Source: Eriocheir sinensis (taxonomy: Eukaryota > Arthropoda > Malacostraca > Decapoda > Varunidae). From it: a stretch of 64,000 nucleotides of DNA. Positions 35,929 through 46,545 of the stretch are shown here, one piece after another (positions within the stretch are counted from its first letter, which is position 1; each line of letters begins with the position of its first letter). The stretch is from NCBI RefSeq assembly GCF_024679095.1, contig NW_026111673.1, positions 288,501 to 352,500 on the forward strand, read 5' to 3'. Position numbers and translations under genes: made by a program. Below the pieces are notes generated by a model, which worked only from the letters and a program-made list of their open reading frames with translations, did not search any database and was not told where the DNA came from.

Positions 35929-36639
35929 ATGGCTTCATCACTACGCAAATGCCCCGGGTGCAAAGGACGCTTCGCCCCACAATATTTTGATAAGGGGGCG
36001 GAGTCATGTAGACACTGTCAAAAGGAAAAGAGGATCTCAGATTTAGAGAGGGGTTTAACCGAGTGCCTTAAAGAGTTGAACCAACGTCCCCCTCTACCCG
36101 CTCCCACCCCCGCTGCTTCTTCCTCTTCTTCTTCTTCTTCTTCCTCTTCCTCTTCTTCTTCTTTGCCTTCCTCTTTTTCTTCTTTTACTCCGACTGCCTC
36201 CACCCCTTCTTCACCTCCCTCCTCCCTCTCCTCCACCCTCCCAGGGGTCCGGACGAGAGCCATGGCCCGCAAGGTGAGGTCTTCTTCTTCTTCTTCTTCT
36301 TCTTCTTCTTCTTCTTCTCCTTCTTGTGTTACCGCTTCCACTGCGTGCCCATCCATCTCCTCCTCGTCCCCCACGTCCTCCTTCTCCTCCTCCTCCCCCC
36401 CCTCCTTATCGTTCCCCTCCCCCTCCCCCTCCTCCTCCTCCTCCTCTTCCCTCTCCTCCTCCTCCTCCTCCTCTGTTTCTTCTTCTCCTTCTTCTTCTTC
36501 TTCTTCTTCTGCTTCCACCTCCGCTGCCCGCTCATCCATCTCCTCGTCCTCCTCCTCCACTCCCTCCTCCTCCTCCTCTGCTTCTTCAACGCCTTCTTCA
36601 TCTTTTTCCTCTCATTCTACCTCCTCCTCCTCCTCCTCC

Positions 36640-36692
<53 letters not shown>

Positions 36693-36801
36693 TTCTTCTT
36701 CTTCTTCTCCTGCTTCTTCTCCTTCTTCTTCTTCCTTCTCTTCACCTCCTCCTCCTCCTCCTCCTCCTCCTCCTCCTCCTCCTCCTCCTCCTCCCCCCTA
36801 G
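35929..36801 (+). CDS. LINE B ORF1, N-terminal part (zinc-binding, Ser-rich)
   Basis: The ATG at 35929 follows an A-rich leader. Residues 8-35 contain CPGC and CRHC, a CxxC-CxxC zinc-binding module of the PHD/zinc-ribbon sort known from ORF1 of CR1-like elements, then a short helix (ISDLERGLTECLKEL). From about residue 62 the protein is Ser/Pro-rich and encoded by TCT/TCC/TCA repeats, with conventional islands such as LPGVRTRAMARKVRSS. The frame stops at 36799 in a CCT tract. The continuation of the protein (esterase) lies in the -1 frame, so either the repeat has changed length or a frame change occurs within it. ORF1 proteins bind the element's RNA. Confidence 0.75.
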
Positions 36802-37433
36802 CTTGCAGGCGTAGACGGAAGACCATCCTCCCAGCCGTCTCCTGTGAAGACGGATCACACTTCAACGGATCAAGGATCAACACCAAGGTTAACATAAAAC
36901 TGGTGGGTGACAGCATTGTTAGAGAACAACTGACTGAGTTCTGTGGACGAAGTATCAAGAACAGAAGACGCTACTGTATTCCTGGTGCAAAACTACAAGA
37001 TATAGAAGAAGCGGTAGACCTCGTCTCAGACCGCACGGAGCAGGACACACTCTTTGTTTTGCACGCTGGCACGAACAACGTTCAAACAATGTCCACGGAG
37101 GAAATTATAGCTGACTACCGACGAGTAATCCGCCGCTTCAAGGAAAAGTCAAGCCACATCATTGTCTCCGGGATTCTTCCGAGAATCAACGCCTTCACAG
37201 GCTTCCACAGAAAGGCGTCGAACATCAACAACAGATTGAAGCACCTCTGCCAGGACGAGGAAGTTTCGTTCGCAAGTCATTGGAATCATTTTTATGATAT
37301 CCCCGACCTTTTCCGTCCTGACGGTCTTCACCTCAATGCGATTGGATCAGCACGGCTTGGTAGGTTGCTGAACGAGGAGGTACTTTTGTACTCAAAAAAC
37401 TCCGAGCGCGGGAGGGACACCAAAGTATCGTAA
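36802..37433 (+). CDS. LINE B SGNH/GDSL esterase domain (ORF1, second part)
   Basis: Frame entered within or after the repeat tract; the recognisable domain begins about 36890. It shows VKLVGDS-type block I as NIKLVGDSIVRE, then a GxN-type block (LHAGTNN), and a C-terminal DGLHLN block with the catalytic Asp and His. This is the esterase described in ORF1 of several CR1-like non-LTR retrotransposons, possibly acting on lipids or membranes. The frame ends with TAA at 37431-37433. A heptamer AAAAAAC at 37394-37400 lies in the X-XXY-YYZ register of this frame (TCA AAA AAC), 30 bases before the stop. Confidence 0.85.
37394..37400 (+). promoter_or_regulatory. Candidate -1 ribosomal frameshift site, LINE B
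   Basis: A_AAA_AAC in correct register for the esterase frame. A -1 slip enters the frame of ORF2, which is open from 37364 onward without any ATG before the endonuclease domain. The downstream sequence (tccgagcgcgggagg) is GC-rich; no specific structure was worked out. Confidence 0.55.
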
Positions 37434-40054
37434 ACAACCAACCAGTAGGGACCGCTCATTACACACCAAGGCCCCCAACAGAAAACACAAGCAGACACCA
37501 GACTACTGTGCCTCGAAGCGTTGAAGTCAAGAAGGACATTTCTGTCCTATACACCAACGCGCGGAGCTTAATACCCAAACGGGATGAGCTACTTGCCTAT
37601 GTTGACGTAGAAAGTCCGGACGTGATTGCCATCACCGAAACGTGGGCCACCTCTGACCACCTAATGACCGAATTCTCAATTCCGGGATACGAGAGCTTCT
37701 ACAAAAACAGACTTCACAAGAAAGGAGGAGGTGTTATCTGTTACGTCAAGAACAAATACCCTGCCGTGGAAATAACCAAAGAAGACTCAGAGAAATATGA
37801 CACTGTATATGTTGAACTGGAGACTAGCAAGCACAACAAAATAACGATTGGAACCGTTTACAGACCTCCAAAGCAACAAGCAGCGGACGACGAAGCGCTG
37901 TACGAGGAAATTCACACCATAACACAAAACAAACAGTCAGTCATTATCGGGGACTTTAACTGTTCCAACATTGACTGGACCACGATGATTGGAGATCGGG
38001 AGGGTAACAGATTGCTCGAAATGTTAGAGGACACTTTTCTTACTCAGATTGTTACCCAACCGACGAGGGAAAATAACTTATTAGACCTAGTACTCGTGAG
38101 TGATTCAGATCTCACACGTGAATGTCAAGTCGGCGAAAAACTGGATGGTTGCGACCATCACCTAATTCGCCTAAAAATCAGAACAGACCATGAACTCACC
38201 GAAAACACGTCCAAGATTCCAGACTACAAAAAAGCCAGTTTTAACTTTGCTCGTGAGCTGCTAACCCAGACAATTTGGGAACCCATGAACCTCACTCCGG
38301 TGGACGGCGCGTGGAACGGCTTTAAGAACAAACTCCTGGAGGTAGAGAGAACGACTGTTCCCATGAAGACAAGGAGAACAAATAATGCCACAAGCACACC
38401 ATGGATGACTACCCAAGTTCGACGGGCGATTAATTTGAAGAAGAGAAAATACAACTTGCTAAAGGAAAACAGCACTGACGAGGCACGCGAACAGTACCAT
38501 CAAAGCCTCAGAGCTTGCAGAACACTCATTCGCCAGAGTAAACGCGACTATGAAAAGCAAATTGCACGCGAAGCCAAGTCCAACCCGAAAAAGTTCTTCA
38601 CGTATATAAGAACCAAAAGAAGACAAAAGCAATATCGGTCCCCTAAAGATGAAAGTGACGTACTAACACAGGACAGTAGACAAATGGTCGAAATCCTAAA
38701 CAGGAACTTCGCGTCTGTGTTCACGGTCGAGAATACCCAGTCCGTACCCGAGAGCCCTTCCCCACCGATGGGAATCACTCCCCTAGAAATTGGTACAATC
38801 GACGAACGGGATGTGAAAAAGTACCTAGACAAACTCGAGACAAACAAGTCTACAGGACCCGACGACTTGTCACCCAGGCTGCTCAAGGAACTCAAGCAGC
38901 AAATCCTCAAGCCACTCACCGCCATCTACAATCAGTCACTACAACAAAACAAAGTCCCGAAAGACTGGAAACAAGCGAACGTAACACCGATCTACAAAAA
39001 GGGAGACAAAAGTGTGGCCCTAAACTACAGACCAATCAGCTTGACCTCAGTGGCGGGTAAAATCCTCGAGAAGATCATCAGAGACAAACTCGTTAGGTTC
39101 CTTGAAGACAACAACATCATTTCCGATGCTCAGCATGGTTTCAGGAACAAGCGCTCATGCTTAACCAATTTATTGGACTTCTTCCAAGGTATCTATGAAA
39201 ACTGGGATAATCATATCCCCAGTGATGTTATATATCTAGACTTTCAGAAAGCCTTTGACAAAGTGCCCCATGAAAGACTCCTCAAGAAACTTAAGTCGGC
39301 GGGATTAGGCGACGATCTGACAGCGTGGATCAAAGACTGGCTCACTGAAAGAAAACAACGAGTTGTACTCAACGGACAGGCCTCCGAGTGGCTCCCGGTC
39401 ACAAGTGGAGTGCCACAGGGGTCAGTGCTGGGACCCATACTTTTCATCATATATATCAACGACCTAGAACTAGGATTAAAATCCAATCTTTCAAAATTTG
39501 CCGACGACACAAAGGTGGGTGGGAAGGCCCTCACGACGGCAGACTGCGAAATTATCCAGAGAGACCTGGACCTGATCACTCGGTGGTCAGAAAAATGGCA
39601 GATGTCCTTCAACACTGCCAAATGTAAAGTAATGCGTATCGGATCCAGAAACAGCAACCACATATACCACATGGGTGGCGAACCACTACATGTTGTGCAA
39701 GAGGAAAGAGACCTCGGGGTCACCATCAGCAGTGACTTGAAACAAACAAAACACTGCAAGTCCGCCTGTAAGAAAGCCAATACAATGCTTGGGTTCATAT
39801 CGAGGAACTTCGAATACAAGACGCCGGGAGTTATGTTATCCTTGTATAATTCGCTGGTAAGGCCCCACCTGGAATACGCCGTGCAATTCTGGTCTCCTAA
39901 TTACAGGAAAGACATTGAATTACTTGAGAGAGTACAGCGCCGCGCCACGAAGATGATACCATCACTGAGGACGAAACCCTATGAAGAACGACTCGAGCGA
40001 CCTCTTCACGTTGGAAAAGAGACGACTGCGGGGAGACATGATACAAGTCTTTAA
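37400..40054 (+). CDS. LINE B ORF2: endonuclease and reverse transcriptase
   Basis: It is open from 37364 and first reads as recognisable protein near 37535 (ISVLYTNARSLIPKRDE). Endonuclease: VIAITETW with the catalytic Glu, TVYRPP, VIIGDFNCSNIDW, QPTRENNLLDLVL, and CDHHLIRL with the catalytic Asp/His. RT: STGPDDLSPRLLKEL, NVTPIYKKGDKS, NYRPISLTSV, QHGFRNKRSCLTNLL, YLDFQKAFDKVPHERLL, SGVPQGSVLGPILF, SKFADDTK. It ends LERVQRRATKMIPS and is then broken by a single frameshift near 40000; the rest is at 39996-40301. No ATG precedes the endonuclease: the first usable codon upstream is GTG 37508. This is the best preserved LINE in the window. Confidence 0.92.
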   Translation, partial: LRAREGHQSIVNNQPVGTAHYTPRPPTENTSRHQTTVPRSVEVKKDISVLYTNARSLIPKRDELLAYVDVESPDVIAITETWATSDHLMTEFSIPGYESFYKNRLHKKGGGVICYVKNKYPAVEITKEDSEKYDTVYVELETSKHNKITIGTVYRPPKQQAADDEALYEEIHTITQNKQSVIIGDFNCSNIDWTTMIGDREGNRLLEMLEDTFLTQIVTQPTRENNLLDLVLVSDSDLTRECQVGEKLDGCDHHLIRLKIRTDHELTENTSKIPDYKKASFNFARELLTQTIWEPMNLTPVDGAWNGFKNKLLEVERTTVPMKTRRTNNATSTPWMTTQVRRAINLKKRKYNLLKENSTDEAREQYHQSLRACRTLIRQSKRDYEKQIAREAKSNPKKFFTYIRTKRRQKQYRSPKDESDVLTQDSRQMVEILNRNFASVFTVENTQSVPESPSPPMGITPLEIGTIDERDVKKYLDKLETNKSTGPDDLSPRLLKELKQQILKPLTAIYNQSLQQNKVPKDWKQANVTPIYKKGDKSVALNYRPISLTSVAGKILEKIIRDKLVRFLEDNNIISDAQHGFRNKRSCLTNLLDFFQGIYENWDNHIPSDVIYLDFQKAFDKVPHERLLKKLKSAGLGDDLTAWIKDWLTERKQRVVLNGQASEWLPVTSGVPQGSVLGPILFIIYINDLELGLKSNLSKFADDTKVGGKALTTADCEIIQRDLDLITRWSEKWQMSFNTAKCKVMRIGSRNSNHIYHMGGEPLHVVQEERDLGVTISSDLKQTKHCKSACKKANTMLGFISRNFEYKTPGVMLSLYNSLVRPHLEYAVQFWSPNYRKDIELLERVQRRATKMIPSLRTKPYEERLERPLHVGKETTAGRHDTSL

Positions 40055-40301
40055 GTACCTGAACAAGCTCAGCAACGTTGATCACTCCAAACTCTTCACG
40101 CTACAAACTAACCTGAGAACAAGAAACAACGGAAAAACAATTCAAGCAAAGCGATGCAATACCGACATCGGCAGGAGTTATTTCTCAAATAGAGTTGTTC
40201 GCCACTGGAACAGCCTTCCTTCAGAAGTGGTTAGCGCAGAGACCATCAACTCCTTCAAGAAACGCATTGATCGCCACTTTGCTGCAACGGGTGTGAACTG
40301 A
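39996..40301 (+). CDS. LINE B ORF2 C-terminal segment (frameshifted)
   Basis: It continues the RT C-terminal domain in the +1 frame: DLFTLEKRRLRGDMIQVFKY through VVRHWNSLP to GVN and TGA at 40299-40301. It matches the C-termini of families A and C, so one small indel near 40000 separates it from the main ORF2. A sequencing or assembly indel is possible. Confidence 0.88.
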   Translation, partial: SDLFTLEKRRLRGDMIQVFKYLNKLSNVDHSKLFTLQTNLRTRNNGKTIQAKRCNTDIGRSYFSNRVVRHWNSLPSEVVSAETINSFKKRIDRHFAATGVN

Positions 40302-40456
40302 ACGTTCCCAAGAGTAGGTACACAAGTGCTTTAATCCTTCCCTGCAAGCCACTCCTATGGCAAACGGATTGATTAAATCACTGAACGCAGGCAGCCTAGT
40401 AATGAGCCAACAGGCTTTCTGCTGCCTGCTAGTCCATGTTTCCATGTTTCCATGTT
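40302..40456 (+). repeat. LINE B 3' UTR and tail
   Basis: Short 3' UTR ending in three copies of an 8-base unit (catgtttc), then directly TCC repeats. Confidence 0.8.
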
Positions 40457-40518
40457 TCCTCCTCCTCCTCTTCCTCCTCCTCCTCCTTCTCGTCCTCCTC
40501 CTCCTCTTCCTCCTCCAG

Positions 40519-40551
<33 letters not shown>

Positions 40552-41095
40552 CTCCTCCTCCTCCTCCTCCTCCTCGTCCTCCTCTTCCTCCTCCTCGTCC
40601 TCCTCCTCGTCCTCCTCCTCCTCCTCCTCCTCCTCCTCTTCCTCCTCCTCCTCCTCCTCCTCCTCCTCCTCCTCCTCCTCCTCCTCCTCCTCCTTCATCT
40701 CCTCTTCCTCCTCCTCCTCTTCTTCCTCCTCCTCCTCCTCCTCCGCCTCCGCCTTCTTCTCTTCTTCCTCCTCCTCCTCCTTCTTTTCTTCCTCCTCCTA
40801 CCTTTCTTCCTCCTCCTCCTCATCCTTCTCCTCCTCCTCCTCCTCTTCCTCTTCCTCCTCCTCTTAGTCCTTTTCTTCCTCCTCCTCCTCCTCCTCCTCT
40901 TCCTCCTCCTCCTCCTAATCCTTCTCTTCCTCCTCCTCCTCCTCCTCCTTCTCCTCCTCCTCTTCGTCCTCCTTCCTCCTCCTTCCTCCCCTCATTCCTA
41001 CTACTTCTTCCTTTTCTTCCTCCTCTTCCTCTTCCTCCTCCTCCTTTTCCTCCTCCTCTTACTCTTCTTCATCCACTTCCTCCTCTTCCTCCTCT

Positions 41096-41130
<35 letters not shown>

Positions 41131-41411
41131 AACTACGTCCAATTCCTCCTCCTTCTCCTCCTCCTTCCTTTCTTCCTCCTCCTCCTCCTCCTCCTCCTCC
41201 TTCTCTTAATCCTCCTCCTCCTCTCCTCCTCCTTCTTCTGCTCCTCCTTCTCTTCTTCCTCCTCCTCTTCTTCCTCCTCTTCCTCCTCCTCATCCTCCTC
41301 TTCCTCCTCCTCTTCCTCTTCCTCTTTTTCATCCACATCCATTTCCTCCTCCTCCTCCTCCTCCTCCTCCTCCTCCTCCTCCTCCTCCTCTTCCTCCTCC
41401 TCCTCCCTCAC
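40457..41411. repeat. TCC pyrimidine satellite
   Basis: About 950 bases of pyrimidine repeat sharing ordered variant blocks with 32.1-32.2, 34.5-34.9 and 35.0-35.3 kb. It separates the LINE B tail from the LINE C 5' UTR. Confidence 0.95.
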
Positions 41412-42604
<1,193 letters not shown>

Positions 42605-42937
42605 ATGGCGCTAAAGAAATGTTCGACTTGCACAGGAAACTTCTCTGGTCATTTCTTCTCAGGACGATCGACCGTCTGCAAGATCTGCCTGTTGACTCAG
42701 CAGATGGAAACGAGACTCCTTCAACAGGACGAAAGGCTAACGGCTGGCGAGAAGAAGATCACCGAACTAACAAGTACTGTTGATACCTTGCAGGAGTTTA
42801 TCCAGGCCAACATCGTCGCCCCTCCTGCAATTGACGCCTCATCACCCTCCTCACCTGCACTCGATGCCCAGCCACCTTCCGAAGAAGGCACGTCACAGGC
42901 AACAGGTAGAGCTGACGCTGAATGCTTCACCCCGTGA
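42605..42937 (+). CDS. LINE C ORF1, zinc-binding/coiled-coil part
   Basis: The ATG is in an aagATGGCG context. CSTC and CKIC at residues 6-34 form the same CxxC-CxxC module as LINE B ORF1. A heptad-like helix (LLQQDERLTAGEKKITELT and on) and a Pro/Ser/Ala-rich tail follow. It ends with TGA at 42935, and overlaps by 16 bases the ATG (42922) of the esterase frame, which is -1 relative to it. This is shorter than LINE B ORF1 because it lacks the Ser repeat, suggesting that the repeat in B is a later expansion. Confidence 0.78.
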   Translation: MALKKCSTCTGNFSGHFFSGRSTVCKICLLTQQMETRLLQQDERLTAGEKKITELTSTVDTLQEFIQANIVAPPAIDASSPSSPALDAQPPSEEGTSQATGRADAECFTP

Positions 42938-43578
42938 GAGGAGGAGCCAGACCCGCCCCTAGAGCCATTTATCCTACTCATTGCTACAACAGATTTGCCA
43001 TACTGGAGGAGGAGGACGAGGAACAGAGCACCTTCTTGGTCGGTGACTCTATGATTCGCCATCAGGTGGTTGAATTCTGTGGCAGAGTCCCCCGTCGTAG
43101 GCGTAACTACTGTTATCCTGGAGCTGGTGTTGACGACATCACAGCTGCCCTGGACGAGGTCTCCGCTGAGGCCTCTAATGACTCACTCTTTGTTCTCCAC
43201 ACAGGTACAAACGACGTCACCACGACCCGGTCTGAGGAACTGCTGGACAAGTACCGTAGGCTCATCCAGCAGTATAAGACTAAATCCCCTAATATTTTGA
43301 TTTCAGGAATTCTACCACGGACATGGGATGAGGGCGACTTCTACAGTAAGGCCTTCAGCCTCAACAACCGCCTGCAGACTCTCTGCGGAGAGCTTGACGT
43401 CGAATTCTTTAACGCCTGGAACGATTTCTACGGCCAGAGTAGACTTTTCCAAAGGGACGGCATACACCTGCCCCCCATCGGGGCAGCCAGTTTTGGAAGG
43501 CTCCACAACACCGCCTTACGTACCCCCCCAAAAAAAAAACACGACTCTCAGCCACGTCCTTCCATCCCGCCCGTGTAA
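42922..43578 (+). CDS. LINE C SGNH/GDSL esterase ORF
   Basis: The 218-codon frame starts at ATG 42922. Block I is TFLVGDSMIRH; the GxN block is LHTGTNDV; the catalytic C-terminal block is RDGIHLPPIG. Cys/Arg segments (FCGRVPRRRRNYCYPGA) align with FCGRSIKNRRRYCIPGA in LINE B. It closes with TAA at 43576 after TPPKKKHDSQPRP. The AAA codons come from a ten-A run at 43530-43539, a possible -1 slip site into the ORF2 frame. Confidence 0.87.
   Translation: MLHPVRGGARPAPRAIYPTHCYNRFAILEEEDEEQSTFLVGDSMIRHQVVEFCGRVPRRRRNYCYPGAGVDDITAALDEVSAEASNDSLFVLHTGTNDVTTTRSEELLDKYRRLIQQYKTKSPNILISGILPRTWDEGDFYSKAFSLNNRLQTLCGELDVEFFNAWNDFYGQSRLFQRDGIHLPPIGAASFGRLHNTALRTPPKKKHDSQPRPSIPPV
43530..43540 (+). promoter_or_regulatory. 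Candidate -1 frameshift site, LINE C
   Basis: Ten A then C, giving A_AAA_AAA in register with the esterase frame, 36 bases before its stop. The -1 frame is open from here into the endonuclease (LRVLSFNARSL at about 43650) with neither a stop nor an ATG. The position relative to the stop matches LINE B. Confidence 0.5.
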
Positions 43579-46391
43579 ATAGACACCTCACACCGCAACA
43601 GACTCGTAACATTGAACCCTCCAGTAACTCTATTACCAAGCTTCAAGATAACCTAAGAGTCCTTAGTTTCAATGCGCGTAGCCTAAGAAACAAATTTGAT
43701 GAACTGCGATGTCTTGCTCTGACAGAAAACTTTGACGTAATTGCTATAACCGAAACATTTATCGACACCACTAATATTGATTTAAGTTCCGAATATAACA
43801 TAGATGGCTACAGATTCTTCAACAATGATCGTGTAAACCGTAGGTCAAAAGCTACTTGCAACCTACTGACAAAACACCAAGAAACAGTAACGTTGAACAT
43901 TTGTGCGTGCGAGTAAACATTGCAAAAGTCAATTTAAATATATCTGTCACTTACAGGCCTCCGGGGCAATCACTTGATGGCGATCTTGAAATGTACAGCG
44001 TCTTAAGGCAGTCACTTAATAACAGCGACTCACTGATACTAGGAGACTTTAACCTCCCCCATATCGACTGGGCGACACTGTCGGGTACAGAAGGTGAGTC
44101 CCATAGAATGATCGAATTTCTAGAGGAAAATTATCTAAGCCAAATGGTTTCTGAACCAACTCGACAAAATAACATACTTGACCTTGTTATAGCGACCCAA
44201 GATAACCTAGTCAGTAATGTCACGGTAGGAGAACACCTCGGTTCCTGCGATCATAAACTAGTGCGCGTTGACATTAGAGCTCAAACATCGGTGACTGAAA
44301 ATAAAGTTAAGGTGCCCAATTTCAAGAGCCAACTTCGTAGAAATCCGACGAAAACTAATAGATATGCAATTATCAGATGACGGCAATGCAGAGGACGCCT
44401 GGCTAAACTTTAAGAATCACTTACTCACTCAGCAGGACACATTTGTCCCCTTGTGCGAGAAGCGAATTAACACTAATAAAAGTCCACCTTGGTATAATAG
44501 CGAAATTAAACACTCAGTCAAGGAGAGAAAATTGTCTTACAGGTTAAAAGAAAGACCAAAGCACGCCCGAAAACATTAGACTTTACAATGATGCAAGGCG
44601 ACGAGTAAAAAGATTAGTGCATCAGGCAAAGCGTAGATATGAAGAAAATATTGCAGCCAACTGTAAAAATAATCCGAAATCCTTCTTCAGTTACATAAAC
44701 AACAGAAAGGCGATCAGAAGTGGAATTGGACCTTTAATAAACAGCGACGGTGCACTAGTGACTGACAGCCAACACGTTGCAAACCTATTAAATAATTACT
44801 TTTCCTCGGTGTTTAATAATAACAGTCCTCCCACCACCACCACCAACACCAGTACTAATGTAAATCCCGAGCATGCATTGTCTAACTTTGAAATAAAACC
44901 CGATGAAGTCCTTAAAGCCCTCAAATCACTTAAAACAAATAAAAGTCCTGGACCTGATAAAGTATATCCAACTCTGCTGAAAGAAACAAAGAGCGAAATA
45001 CTCTCCTCCCTCACAACCGTATTCAATATGTCCTTGCGACAAGGCATTGTCCCTTCAGATTGGAAAAAGGCTAACGTGACACCGATTTTTAAGAAAGGAG
45101 ACAAAAAAGTACCAGGTAATTACAGGCCCATTAGTCTAACTTCGGTTGTAGGTAAGCTACTTGAGGGCATAATTAGAGACAAAATTGTGAGTTACCTTGA
45201 AAGCCACTCATTAATTGGGGACTCACAACATGGCTTCCGAAACAAAAGATCCTGCCTATCAAATCTATTAACCTTTTATAACGACCTCTTCACTGTTTAT
45301 GACGTAACCAAATCACTGGACGTAGTCTATCTTGATTTCGAAAGCGTTTGATAAAGTCCCGCATCATAAATTACTTTACAAATTAAAACAAATAGGTATT
45401 GACGGTCAGGTAAACCAATGGATCGCGAATTGGTTGAGCAACAGACAACAAAGAGTAGTGATTGACGGATTTAACTCAGAGTGGGCGCCTGTCACTAGTG
45501 GCGTCCCTCAGGGCTCGGTTCTTGGCCCAGTGCTCTTCATTATTTACATCAACGACGTGGATGTTGGACTCAATAACCGCATTAGTAAATTTGCAGACGA
45601 CACAAAGATTGGTAACTCGGTTCTCACTGACGAAGACAGGCAAAGCCTCCAAGAGGATTTGCACAAAATTTCAGCTTGGTCGGATAGATGGGAGATGCCC
45701 TTTAACGTAGACAAGTGCCAGGTCCTTCAAGTTGGAACGAGGAATAAAAAGTTTGATTACGAAATGCGCGGCGTTAAACTCAAAAGCGTTCAATGCGTCA
45801 AGGACTTGGGGTCAAAATCGCGTCAAACCTCAAATTCACAGCAATGCATCGATGCAGCAAATAAAGCGAACAGAATGTTGGGCTTCATTAAAGAAACTTT
45901 TATTTAAGAATAAAGATGTAATACTCCGCTCTACAACAGTTTAGTCAGACCCCACTTGGAATATGCGGTACAGTTTTGGTCTCCTCACCATGCAAAGGAT
46001 ATTGCTAAATTAGAAGGTGTTCAGCGTCGGGCAACGAAATGATCCTTCCTTGCGCAACAAATCCTACGAAGAAAGGCTTTCTACCCTTAACATGTTCTCT
46101 CTTGAGAAACGTCGCCTCCGAGGAAAACTGATCGAATGTTTTAAAATACTTAATGGTTTCACGAATGTAGACAGATCAACATTGTTTATGATCGATGACA
46201 CTTTGCGCACGAGGAACAATGGCGTAAAACTCAGATGTAGACAAGTAAATTCAGACTGCACCAAATTTTTCTTCACCAACGTTGTAGTGCGAGAATGGAA
46301 TAAGCTCCCATCATCAGTGGTCCAGTGTAACACGATTGACTCCTTCAAAAATAAGCTCGACCGTCACTTCCTTCAACTTAATATCAACTAG
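43541..46391 (+). pseudogene. LINE C ORF2: endonuclease/RT broken by several frameshifts
   Basis: Endonuclease pieces: LRVLSFNARSLRNKFDE and VIAITETF, then after a shift near 43850 VTYRPP, LILGDFNLPHIDW, PTRQNNILDLVI, GSCDHKLVRV. RT pieces: NKSPGPDKVYPTLLKE, NVTPIFKKGDK, NYRPISLTSV, QHGFRNKRSCLSNLL, a shift near 45340 inside motif A (YLDFESV / KAFDKVPHH), SGVPQGSVLGPVLF, SKFADDTK. Further shifts near 44350, 44570, 45810, 45920 and 46030 precede the C-terminal segment LFMIDDTLRTRNNG to QLNIN. Its domain order equals LINE B, so it is a full-length copy that has decayed. Confidence 0.9.
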
Positions 46392-46545
46392 AGTAGAAAT
46401 GCAACGTTTTGGAGTCTTCTGATTAATGTAAAATCACTTAGGTTTAAGGACAGACCACCAAGTCTGGACCATGGGGTCTGTGTGGTCTGATTTTCTATGT
46501 AAATCTATGTAAATCCTCTTCCTCATCCGTCTCCTCTTCCTCCCC
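46392..46545 (+). repeat. LINE C 3' UTR and tail
   Basis: It ends in two copies of tatgtaaatc and passes directly into ctcttcctcatcc pyrimidine sequence. The same tail occurs on the minus strand at 63189-63410. Confidence 0.85.

Noticed and set aside
35929..36801. LINE B ORF1 as a host serine-rich gene
   Set aside because: Its zinc module matches LINE C ORF1 in position and spacing, and it precedes the esterase and ORF2 of the same element.
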